A stretch of 9,668 bases of DNA from JAOUGY01 sp050329955 (GTDB taxonomy: Bacteria; Actinomycetota; Acidimicrobiia; Spongiisociales; ZC4RG35). The stretch spans positions 1-9,668 of the forward strand of contig JBHJOH010000023.1 in NCBI GenBank assembly GCA_050329955.1, written 5' to 3'. Positions within the stretch are counted from its first letter, which is position 1. Each line of letters begins with the position of its first letter. The position numbers and the translations under genes were made by a program. This document shows, in pieces, positions 1-5,953 of this stretch. The notes beneath the pieces are model-generated. The model was not told the origin of the DNA and ran no database searches. It saw only the letters and a list, made by a program, of their open reading frames with translations.

Positions 1-597
1 CCGAAGTACGCCAACTCGGTGGCCATCAACGGTGACCCCCGTGAGGCCGGTGCCGCCTTCGCAGCAGTCATGGCCGCCTCAGTGGCCAATGGCGGCAGCT
101 TCGACGACATCATGCCCGGCATCGAGTACTTCGCCGAGATGAAGGAAGCGGGCAACCTGATCGTGATCGACGTCACCGAGGCGGCTATCGCCTCCGGTGA
201 GGTCCCGATCGCCATCGACTGGACCTACAACTTCCCCGGCATCATCCCCGCCCTCGAAGAGGTCGGCGTCACCATCGAAGTGGTCGTCCCCAGCGACGGC
301 CTCTACGGAGGGTTCTACGCCCAGGCCGTGGTCGCCGACTCGCCCAACCCCAACGCCGCCAAGCTGTGGATCGAGCACATCACCTCCGACGCAGGCGCCC
401 TCGGCTACCTGCGTGGCGGAGCCATCCCGGCCCGCTACGGGTCGCTGGTGGAGCGGGGACTCGTCGACGAGGACACAGCCAAGAACCTGCCCACCCAGGA
501 GCAGATCGACGCGATCTCGTTCCCCAGCAAGGAGCAGATCGATGCCGCCAACGCGGTGCTGCTCGAGAACTGGGGCCCGATGGTGGCCGATCAGTGA
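1..597 (+). CDS. ABC transporter substrate-binding protein, C-terminal part (5' truncated)
   Basis: The reading frame is open to the left edge and gives 198 residues ending in a TGA at 595-597; the signal peptide and first lobe lie outside the window. The fragment begins PKYANSVAINGDPREAG and includes an aromatic-rich stretch around IDWTYNFPG, then VVPSDGLYGGFYAQAVV and SPNPNAAKLWIEHITSDAG. This late Pro-Asn-Ala-Ala-Lys-Leu helix is typical of PotD/AfuA/PhnS-like extracellular solute-binding proteins, which usually have about 340-380 residues, so roughly half is missing. Such proteins capture the ligand outside the membrane and deliver it to the permeases. The next gene starts inside this stop codon (GTGA), so the permease is translationally coupled to it. 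The ligand cannot be read from the sequence. The downstream hydrolase suggests an organophosphorus compound, but Fe(III) or a polyamine remain possible. Confidence 0.88.
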   Translation, partial: PKYANSVAINGDPREAGAAFAAVMAASVANGGSFDDIMPGIEYFAEMKEAGNLIVIDVTEAAIASGEVPIAIDWTYNFPGIIPALEEVGVTIEVVVPSDGLYGGFYAQAVVADSPNPNAAKLWIEHITSDAGALGYLRGGAIPARYGSLVERGLVDEDTAKNLPTQEQIDAISFPSKEQIDAANAVLLENWGPMVADQ

Positions 598-1502
598 GCG
601 ACGCGACGACCGTAGGTCGTCTGGAGGGGGCCGCCGACACCGGCGGCCCCCTCACCACCCGCCGGCGGGTGAATCTCGCCTGGCTGGGACTCGTCCCGTT
701 CTTCGCGTTCGTGGGCCTGTTCCTGCTGTGGCCCGCCCTCGCCTCGGTTGCAGGCAGCCTGTGGGACGACGGTTTCACCACCGACAACATGCGACGAGCC
801 ATGTCACCCCCTTACTCACAAGCCTTCGCCACCTCGATCCGACTGTCGGTCATCACGGCCGTGCTCGGCGGGGTCATCGGCACCGCCCTCGCCTACGCTA
901 TCACCATTCTCGAACGCCCCCGTTGGGTCCGTTCCGCCATGACCGCCTGGTCGGGAGTCGCCGCCAACCTGGGCGGCGTGCCGCTGGCGTTCGCCTTCCT
1001 CGCCGCCTTCGGCACCCAGGGACTCGCCACCCGACTTCTCAACGAGGTCGGGTTCGACCTGGTGGGTGCCGGGTTCCGGCTGTCCGAGTTGTCGGGTCTG
1101 GTGCTGGTGTACCTCTACTTCCAGATCCCTCTCATGCTGCTCGTGATGGCACCCGCGATCGATGGGCTCCGACCCACGTGGCGGGAAGCCGCCACCGGAC
1201 TGGGCGCCACCCCCACCCGCTACTGGCTGAACGTGGGGTTTCCCATCCTCCTGCCGTCGCTGATGGGTGGGTTCCTGCTGCTGTTCGCCAACGCCTTCTC
1301 GGCCTACGCCACCGCCTACTCGCTCACCGGTGGCCAGGCGAACATCGTCCCGCTACAAATCCGCTTCGTGCTCCAGGGCAACACCATCACCGGTGAGGGC
1401 GACCTGGGCAACGCCCTGGCCGCTTGGATGATCGCCATCATGGCGGTGGCGGTGGTCGCCAACGTCGTGCTGCAGAAGAGGACCTCGAAATGGCTCCAGT
1501 GA
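594..1502 (+). CDS. ABC transporter permease, first subunit (binding-protein-dependent import)
   Basis: This gene encodes 302 residues. The start chosen is the GTG at 594, because it overlaps the preceding TGA (GTGA) and the sequence from there (VSDATTVGRLEG) leads into a short cytoplasmic tail before the first membrane helix. The frame is open further upstream, but that stretch is arginine-rich and lies antisense in meaning to the binding-protein gene. Six hydrophobic segments lie near residues 29-51, 83-104, 117-139, 168-188, 222-245 and 276-294. The cytoplasmic EAA loop that docks on the ATPase is clear at residues 197-216 (WREAATGLGATPTRY). This identifies a BPD_transp_1 permease of the PotB/FbpB/PhnU type. 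No strong Shine-Dalgarno precedes the start, consistent with translational coupling. It pairs with the next gene to form the membrane channel. Confidence 0.93.
   Translation: MSDATTVGRLEGAADTGGPLTTRRRVNLAWLGLVPFFAFVGLFLLWPALASVAGSLWDDGFTTDNMRRAMSPPYSQAFATSIRLSVITAVLGGVIGTALAYAITILERPRWVRSAMTAWSGVAANLGGVPLAFAFLAAFGTQGLATRLLNEVGFDLVGAGFRLSELSGLVLVYLYFQIPLMLLVMAPAIDGLRPTWREAATGLGATPTRYWLNVGFPILLPSLMGGFLLLFANAFSAYATAYSLTGGQANIVPLQIRFVLQGNTITGEGDLGNALAAWMIAIMAVAVVANVVLQKRTSKWLQ
1475..1482 (+). promoter_or_regulatory. Ribosome binding site that decides the start of permease 2
   Basis: The purine run GAAGAGGA lies inside the end of the first permease gene, 7 nt before the ATG at 1490. It favours that ATG over the in-frame GTG at 1499, which is 16 nt away from it. 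Confidence 0.6.
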
Positions 1503-2326
1503 GCACCGCCCGCCGCACCGGGCGCCTGGGCGCCGCCGCCATCGTGATCCTGGTGACGATCTACTACGTGCTACCGCTGATCTCGATGGCCCGGTTCTCG
1601 TTCCAGTTCATCCCCATGGCCGCCCTCGACGCCACCAACCTGTTCGAACGGTGGACGTTCCAGGGCCTGAGGGAGGCATTCTCGGATCCCGAGTTCCGCG
1701 AGTCATTGTGGCTCAGCACCCGGCTGGCGATGGCCGCCATCGGCATCAACCTGGGCCTGCTGCTCCCGACAGCGTTGTGGTCACACCTGCGTACCCCAAA
1801 CCTACGACCGCTGGTGGAAGGCGTCACCCTGCTTCCCTGGGTTGTGCCTCCCATCGCCCTGGTGGTGGGCGTGGCCGCCACCTTCCGGGGTCGCGCCACC
1901 TGGTTCCTGGCGAGCGACTTCTCCCTGGCTCCGTTCTACGCCATCATCGCCATGCCGTTCACGTATCGCGCCCTCGACGCCGGGCTGAGGGCCATCGACC
2001 TCAAGACCCTCACCGAGGCCGCCCGCAACCTGGGCGCCGGCTGGTGGACGGCCCTCATTCGGGTAGTCATGCCCAACATTCGGACTGCCATCATCGGCTC
2101 GTCGTTCCTGACCGCCACCGTGGTGCTGGGTGAGTTCACCATCGCCGTGCTGCTGCTCAAGCAGACCTTCCCCACCTATCTGGCCGAGTATCAGCGCTCC
2201 GAGCCCCAGGGCGGGATGGCCCTGGCGCTGGTGGCAATGTTCGCAACCACCGTGCTGCTCATGTTCATCAGCGCCATCTTCCGACGTCGCTCGGGTGGGC
2301 GACTCGAAGCCACCCGGATCGCATAG
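1490..2326 (+). CDS. ABC transporter permease, second subunit (binding-protein-dependent import)
   Basis: This gene encodes 278 residues from the ATG at 1490 (MAPVSTARRTGRLG), which overlaps the end of the first permease by 13 nt and has a good purine-rich ribosome site. An in-frame GTG at 1499 would instead give a 4-bp GTGA overlap, the same arrangement as at the previous junction; it is the main alternative. The frame upstream of 1490 is open but low-complexity and arginine/glycine-rich. Hydrophobic helices lie near residues 14-36, 73-97, 107-130, 147-166, 198-222 and 243-264. The EAA loop is at residues 174-196 (LTEAARNLGAGWWTALIRV). This is the PotC/FbpB-C/PhnV-type partner of the preceding permease, and together they form the heterodimeric channel of the importer. 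Confidence 0.93.
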   Translation: MAPVSTARRTGRLGAAAIVILVTIYYVLPLISMARFSFQFIPMAALDATNLFERWTFQGLREAFSDPEFRESLWLSTRLAMAAIGINLGLLLPTALWSHLRTPNLRPLVEGVTLLPWVVPPIALVVGVAATFRGRATWFLASDFSLAPFYAIIAMPFTYRALDAGLRAIDLKTLTEAARNLGAGWWTALIRVVMPNIRTAIIGSSFLTATVVLGEFTIAVLLLKQTFPTYLAEYQRSEPQGGMALALVAMFATTVLLMFISAIFRRRSGGRLEATRIA

Positions 2327-2333
2327 GAGAGCC

Positions 2334-3377
2334 ATGTCGTCGTTGTCCCTCACAGGGGTCCGCAAGCAGTTCGGCTCCACCGTCGCTCTCGAGCACCTCG
2401 ATCTCGACGTCGCCGACGGCGAACTCATCGCGCTGCTCGGGCCCAGCGGCTGCGGCAAGACCACGGCGCTGCGGGTGGTGGCCGGTTTCGAAAACCCAGA
2501 CGCCGGAACGGTCGAGGTGGCCGGAAAGCCGATCGGGTCGCTGTCGCCCAACAAACGGGAGATGGGGATGGTCTTCCAGGCGTACTCGCTCTTCCCCCAT
2601 CTCACCGCCGCCGACAACGTGTCGTTCGGTCTGAAGATGCGAGGCATCAGAGGTTCGGAGGCGGAGGCCACCGTCAAGGAGATGCTGGACCTGGTGGGTC
2701 TGGGCGATCGGGCAGGATCGTTCCCACATCAGATGTCGGGTGGCCAGCAACAGCGGGTGGCACTCGCCCGGGCGCTCGCCATCCGCCCGTCGGTGCTGCT
2801 GCTCGACGAGCCGCTCTCGGCGCTCGACGCCAAAGTCCGAGTGCAGTTGCGCGGCGAGGTTCGTCGCATCCAGAAGGAACTCGGTATCACCACCCTGTTC
2901 GTCACCCACGACCAGGAGGAGGCACTCGCCCTGGCCGACCGGGTGGGGGTGATGTCGTCGGGGCGGATCGAACAGCTGGCGACGCCCGCCGACGTCTACG
3001 AGCGACCGGCCACCACCTTCGTGGCCCGCTTCGTCGGCAAGATGAACGAGATCCCCGCCGTGGTGGCAGGTGCAGACACCGTGAAGGTGGCCGGGTCGAC
3101 GATCAGCGGGGTGTCCAATGGCAGCCGGGCCGCAGGCACCGACGTTCATCTGCTGATCCGGCCCGAGCACCTGACGCTGGTTGCGGCCGGGAGCGGGGAC
3201 GTCGACGTGCGGGTGGTGGCCGTCGCCTTCCACGGCCCCCGGTCGGAGGTCACCGCCCGTCTCGAACCTCACGGCACCATCCTCACCATTGACCTGCCGA
3301 CCTACGAGGCCAAGAACTGGTCGGCCGACACCGCCGCCGGCGTCGTCGTCGACAGCACCCACGCTCTGGTCGATTAG
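2334..3377 (+). CDS. ABC transporter ATP-binding protein with C-terminal TOBE region
   Basis: This gene encodes 347 residues. The ATG at 2334 follows an AGGAG (2325-2329) that overlaps the upstream stop. All ATPase motifs are intact: Walker A GPSGCGKTT at 36-44, Q-loop Gln82 (VFQAYSLFPHL), signature MSGGQQQR at 134-141, Walker B LLLDEP at 155-160, D-loop SALD at 162-165 and H-loop His192 (VTHDQEEA). After the catalytic domain comes YERPATTFVARFVGKMNE, then a beta-rich tail (about 238-347) containing LLIRPEHL, as expected for the TOBE_2 domain of CysA/PotA/MalK-type importers. It powers uptake from the cytoplasmic face with the two permeases just upstream. The TOBE tail often senses substrate or regulatory proteins in this family; its ligand here is unknown. 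The order is binding protein, two permeases, ATPase. Confidence 0.95.
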   Translation: MSSLSLTGVRKQFGSTVALEHLDLDVADGELIALLGPSGCGKTTALRVVAGFENPDAGTVEVAGKPIGSLSPNKREMGMVFQAYSLFPHLTAADNVSFGLKMRGIRGSEAEATVKEMLDLVGLGDRAGSFPHQMSGGQQQRVALARALAIRPSVLLLDEPLSALDAKVRVQLRGEVRRIQKELGITTLFVTHDQEEALALADRVGVMSSGRIEQLATPADVYERPATTFVARFVGKMNEIPAVVAGADTVKVAGSTISGVSNGSRAAGTDVHLLIRPEHLTLVAAGSGDVDVRVVAVAFHGPRSEVTARLEPHGTILTIDLPTYEAKNWSADTAAGVVVDSTHALVD

Positions 3378-3380
3378 GAG
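3376..3380 (+). promoter_or_regulatory. Ribosome binding site overlapping the ATPase stop codon
   Basis: AGGAG shares two bases with the TAG stop at 3375-3377 and lies 7 nt before the ATG at 3388. It fixes the hydrolase start and ties its translation to the transporter. Confidence 0.7.
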
Positions 3381-3387
3381 GCCGCCG

Positions 3388-4197
3388 ATGCCCGGTGTTG
3401 TACTCGTGATCTGCGACGGGCTGGGTGACCGGCCCGCTCGCCTGCATCTGGGGTTCATGGAACACCTGGTGGAGGAGCAACGCGCCACCCGCTACACGAG
3501 CCGGGCGGCCCGGCCCACCAACTCCAGACCCAACTATGAAACCCTTCACACCGGCGTGTCACCGGCGGTGCACGGCATCACATCCAACTATGTCACCCGG
3601 CGGTCGCACCGTCCCAACACGTTCTCTCTCGCCGCCGCCGCCGGCCTCGTCACCGCCGCCTCCGCCTACTCCTGGATCAGCGAGCTGTACGTGTCGGCAC
3701 CGTTCGACCCTCACACCGAGATGGAGGTGATCGACCCCGACGGTGCCATCCACCACGGCCGCTTCTACTTCCTCGACGAGACACCCGACGCCGAGGTGTT
3801 CGCCCGGGCCGCCACCCTCACCGCCCGCTATCGACCCGACTACCTGCTGGTGCACCCGATGGCGGTCGACAACGCCGGCCACAAACACGGGGGCGAGTCA
3901 CACCAGTACGCCGAAGCGGTGGGCGGCCAGGACGAGCTGCTGGCGACCGTCGTGCCAGGATGGGTGGCGGCCGGGTACACCGTGATCGTCACCGCCGACC
4001 ACGGCCACAAGCCGTCCGGAGGCCACGGCGGTACCAGTGACCACGAGGTGGAGACGCCGCTATTCATCGTCAGTCCGGCAGGAGGCCAGGGCGACACCGC
4101 GGAAACTGTCGACCACACGTCGGTGGCCCCTACCATCTGGGCATCACTCGGCCTCACTGCCACCCCTGCCGACGCAGGCGCCGCCATCGCCCTGTGA
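3388..4197 (+). CDS. Alkaline phosphatase superfamily hydrolase (NPP/phosphonoacetate-hydrolase-like), cytoplasmic
   Basis: This gene encodes 269 residues from the ATG at 3388. A full set of two-metal residues can be matched to the nucleotide pyrophosphatase/phosphodiesterase pattern. Asp10 is in VICDGLGD. Ser46 is the candidate nucleophile, in PTNSRPNYETLHTG followed by SPAVHGI. Asp161 and His165 are in VDNAGHKHGG, Asp204 and His205 in TADHGHK, and His219 in SDHEVETPLFI. The closing DHTSVAPTIWASLGL is also typical. There is no signal peptide or membrane helix, so it should act in the cytoplasm. It is shorter than most NPPs (about 400 residues) and lacks large cap insertions. It sits 10 nt after the importer ATPase, so it probably hydrolyses the imported phosphodiester, phosphonate or phosphomonoester. 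The N-terminal DGLGDRP also resembles archaeal-type phosphoglycerate mutase, but the remaining motifs fit the NPP/PhnA group better. The exact substrate is unknown. Confidence 0.85.
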   Translation: MPGVVLVICDGLGDRPARLHLGFMEHLVEEQRATRYTSRAARPTNSRPNYETLHTGVSPAVHGITSNYVTRRSHRPNTFSLAAAAGLVTAASAYSWISELYVSAPFDPHTEMEVIDPDGAIHHGRFYFLDETPDAEVFARAATLTARYRPDYLLVHPMAVDNAGHKHGGESHQYAEAVGGQDELLATVVPGWVAAGYTVIVTADHGHKPSGGHGGTSDHEVETPLFIVSPAGGQGDTAETVDHTSVAPTIWASLGLTATPADAGAAIAL

Positions 4198-4228
4198 CGA
4201 AACAGCCCGACAACGGAGACGACCGCCG

Positions 4229-4519
4229 ATGAACCGCCCACCGCTCAAGCGAGGCCAGACCAACCTCATCCGTCTCCACGGGCTGGCGGCAATTGCGTTC
4301 CTGTGCTTCGGACTCATCACTTCGGCCGACGCCGGTGGATGGGCGGACCTGGCGCGCATCATCGTGGCGGCACTCGCCGGCGCCTACTTCCTCGGCGCCA
4401 GCCTCAGCTGGCTGACGGCTCGGTACCTCACGGACGACGACGTGATCCGCTACGTGGTCGCTGCGATAGGCGCCCCGGTGGTGCTGATTCTCGCCATCCA
4501 ATTCCTCAGGCTGGCGTAA
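4229..4519 (+). CDS. Small three-helix membrane protein of unknown function
   Basis: This gene encodes 96 residues. The ATG at 4229 is preceded by GGAG (4215-4218) at a rather long 10-nt spacing. I do not recognise a named family. A basic N-terminus (MNRPPLKRGQTNLIRLHG) precedes three hydrophobic segments at about 17-35, 42-62 and 75-93. A short acidic loop, LTDDDVIR, separates the second and third. The N-terminal tail is probably cytoplasmic by the positive-inside rule. It follows the hydrolase by 31 nt and is 2 nt before the SRPBCC gene, so it very likely belongs to the same transcript. Whether it takes part in transport is unknown. The codon pattern, with GC-rich third positions, and sensible membrane segments support a real gene. 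Confidence 0.75.
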   Translation: MNRPPLKRGQTNLIRLHGLAAIAFLCFGLITSADAGGWADLARIIVAALAGAYFLGASLSWLTARYLTDDDVIRYVVAAIGAPVVLILAIQFLRLA

Positions 4520-4521
4520 GT

Positions 4522-4941
4522 ATGGTCGGATTCGGCGGATCGCTCGTGATCTCGGCCAAGCCCGACGCAGTGTGGGCACTGGTCGGCGACCTCACCCGGC
4601 ACCCGGAGTGGTCCGCCGACGCCCTCGAGATCACCCCGGTCGGCGCCGACCGGTACACGAGCCGGGCCAACGCCCGGGGGCGGGTGTTCACGGGCGCGAT
4701 TCAGGTACTCGTGTCCGAGCCCGAGAAGCGGATCGAGTACCGGGTAACCGACGAGTCCGGTACCTACCGCCACCGTATCGACCTCGCCCGCCAGGGTGGC
4801 GGCACTCTCGTCACCCGCCGGGTCGAACCCGAACAGCTCACCCCCCGGCAACGGGTGCTGGCCGGGGTTGTCCTGTTCACGGTGAGACGACCCGCCCTGC
4901 ACCGCAGCCTGGAACGCCTTGCCGAAGTCGCACCCGAGTGA
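4522..4941 (+). CDS. SRPBCC-fold protein (polyketide cyclase/START-like)
   Basis: This gene encodes 139 residues from the ATG at 4522, two bases after the previous stop. The frame is open upstream but overlaps the membrane-protein gene and is arginine-rich there, so the ATG is preferred. The N-terminus, GGSLVISAKPDAVWALVGDLTRHPEW, is the classic opening of the SRPBCC/polyketide_cyc2 fold: a first beta strand, then the Val-Trp helix and a Pro-Glu-Trp turn. Beta strands follow, such as IQVLVSEPEKRIEYRVTD, then a C-terminal helix (PALHRSLERLAEVA) that closes the hydrophobic pocket. Such proteins bind lipids, polyketides or other hydrophobic ligands, or act as cyclases. No catalytic residues can be assigned here. 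It is the last gene of the plus-strand operon, and only a weak Shine-Dalgarno (AGG at 4508-4510) is seen, so translation is probably coupled. Confidence 0.82.
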   Translation: MVGFGGSLVISAKPDAVWALVGDLTRHPEWSADALEITPVGADRYTSRANARGRVFTGAIQVLVSEPEKRIEYRVTDESGTYRHRIDLARQGGGTLVTRRVEPEQLTPRQRVLAGVVLFTVRRPALHRSLERLAEVAPE

Positions 4942-5040
4942 GGCGTCCGGACACTCAAGCGTGACCGGCTGCGTGAGCGATGGGTGTGGCGCCTGTGCTC
5001 GGCTGTGTCCGCTGACCCGTTGTACAGACGTGCGCGACTG

Positions 5041-5071
5041 CCCACCTTTTGCACAATGTGCGAAAGGTGGG
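5041..5071. repeat. Palindromic element 1 in the convergent intergenic gap
   Basis: This 31-bp inverted repeat has arms CCCACCTTT and AAAGGTGGG, then one T/G position, then GCACA and TGTGC around a single central A. It can fold as an RNA hairpin from either strand, with a U-G pair and a few central bases left open. It sits between two convergent operons, where a bidirectional terminator is expected, but no run of T follows on either strand. It may be a terminator-like structure, a protein binding site or a REP-like element. Confidence 0.75.
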
Positions 5072-5084
5072 CGAAACGCGTGCG

Positions 5085-5107
5085 TTCTGCACAATGTGCA
5101 AAAGGTG
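5085..5107. repeat. Palindromic element 2, near copy of element 1
   Basis: This stretch matches positions 5047-5069 at 21 of 23 bases and contains the perfect palindrome TGCACAATGTGCA at 5088-5100, followed by AAAGGTG. Its right arm, 5095-5107 (TGTGCAAAAGGTG), is the exact reverse complement of 5043-5055 in element 1. The pair can therefore also fold as one long hairpin spanning 5043-5107. A short inverted repeat, AACGC/GCGTT at 5075-5086, lies in the middle. Confidence 0.75.
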
Positions 5108-5143
5108 ACGCGGGAAGCCTCCGCTGAGCGGCGGGTCCGGCGA

Positions 5144-5170
5144 TGGGAAGACTGGGAAGACTGGGAAGAC
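5144..5170. repeat. Three perfect copies of a 9-bp tandem repeat
   Basis: The unit TGGGAAGAC occurs at 5144-5152, 5153-5161 and 5162-5170 with no mismatch, and a fragment of the unit precedes it. It is in the non-coding gap, about 50 bp beyond the stop of the minus-strand operon. A 9-bp unit with perfect copies is typical of slippage-prone DNA and may vary in copy number between strains. No function can be assigned. Confidence 0.85.
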
Positions 5171-5221
5171 CGCTCCGGTTGCGAGGCCGAACGCGGCTTC
5201 GGTCAATCCGTCGGCAGGGAC

Positions 5222-5953
5222 TCACACGGCATCGCGAGCGCGCAGCGCCCAGGCGAGCGAGGCTACCCCCAACCCCGCAACCACCGCCACCTTGGCGAGT
5301 CCGCCTCCGACTCCCGGCTGGACACCCAGCGCCTCGATCACATCGTCGGGGAGGGTGACCAAGTCGGCATAGACCGAAAACGCGGTCCGCCAGATCGACG
5401 ATGCGGCCAGGCCGGGGACGGCCGATGTGAGGATCGCCTCCCACACGAACACGTAGCCGAGGCCAACCAACAACGACCGGGCGAAGAGGTAGCCGAGCGG
5501 CACGAACACTGCGGAGTAGGCGACTGCTGCGACGGCGTACATGAACAGGGCCGGCACGGCCAGCGTCCAGGATCCGGCGATGATCCCGGCACCGATCCAC
5601 GCCGGGATCCATCCGATCGCGGCCACAAGCACCGACGCAGCCATGGCGGCGACCCAGGCCGACACGGCGAAGGTGGTCCGACGCACGGGCGTGATGAACA
5701 GGAACGGCAGGGTGCCGCCGTCGCGCTCATCCCTCAGGACCGCCGTACCGAGGAACAGACAGGCGATCGAAAGCGTGGCGGCCGGTACCGTGACCATCAC
5801 CTCGTGGAACACTTCGCTGGCTTCGTCCGGTGTGCGGCCCACCATCGACACCCATGCCACCACACCGGCCACCGAAGCCAGGGCGATCATGCCGAGGAGA
5901 CGACGTCCACGTAACAGCCGTCCGAACAGATGGGTGGTGAGTCTCAGGTTCAT
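5222..5953 (-). CDS. ABC-2 type transporter permease (second cassette)
   Basis: This gene encodes 243 residues. The start is the ATG at 5953, which overlaps the stop of the upstream ATPase (ATGA) and has GGGAG at 5965-5961, 7 nt away. The 48 codons before it are arginine/proline-rich and belong to the other frame. Hydrophobic segments lie near residues 20-37, 52-71, 95-117, 119-140, 142-180 (probably two helices) and 222-238. The cytoplasmic stretch AVLRDERDGGTLPFLFITPVRR, after the second helix, is the conserved coupling region of ABC-2 permeases, with a Glu/Asp-Arg-Asp pattern followed by a Thr-Pro. It should form the membrane part of an exporter with the ATPase just upstream. It is the last gene of the minus-strand operon and faces the plus-strand operon. 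Cargo is unknown. Confidence 0.88.
   Translation of the reverse strand: MNLRLTTHLFGRLLRGRRLLGMIALASVAGVVAWVSMVGRTPDEASEVFHEVMVTVPAATLSIACLFLGTAVLRDERDGGTLPFLFITPVRRTTFAVSAWVAAMAASVLVAAIGWIPAWIGAGIIAGSWTLAVPALFMYAVAAVAYSAVFVPLGYLFARSLLVGLGYVFVWEAILTSAVPGLAASSIWRTAFSVYADLVTLPDDVIEALGVQPGVGGGLAKVAVVAGLGVASLAWALRARDAV

Noticed and set aside
197..1396. Long plus-strand open frame as a protein
   Set aside because: Its translation is dominated by Ser, Pro, Arg and Thr and overlaps two well-supported transport genes in a different frame.
3388..4197. Archaeal-type phosphoglycerate mutase (apgM) as the identity of the hydrolase
   Set aside because: Only the N-terminal DGLGDRP resembles it. The metal-site spacing and the VDNAGHKHG and TADHGH motifs match the phosphodiesterase/phosphonoacetate-hydrolase group, and the protein is too short.
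4954..4977. Imperfect hairpin CTCAAGC/GCGTGAG soon after the SRPBCC stop as a terminator
   Set aside because: It is a 7-bp stem with a mismatch and a 10-nt loop, lacks a T-run, and could easily be chance in GC-rich DNA.
5041..5107. Integron attC site or CRISPR-like repeat
   Set aside because: No integrase, no GTTRRRY core sites, only two copies, and the spacing does not match a CRISPR array.
5187..5202. Hairpin CCGAA/TTCGG between the repeats and the end of the minus-strand operon as a terminator
   Set aside because: The stem is only 5 bp with a 6-nt loop and there is no T-run on either strand.
4919..5914. Long plus-strand open frame across the gap and the permease gene as a protein
   Set aside because: Its translation is low-complexity and rich in Arg, Gly, His and Asp, and it lies antisense to a clearly membrane-spanning permease. 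It is a by-product of high GC.
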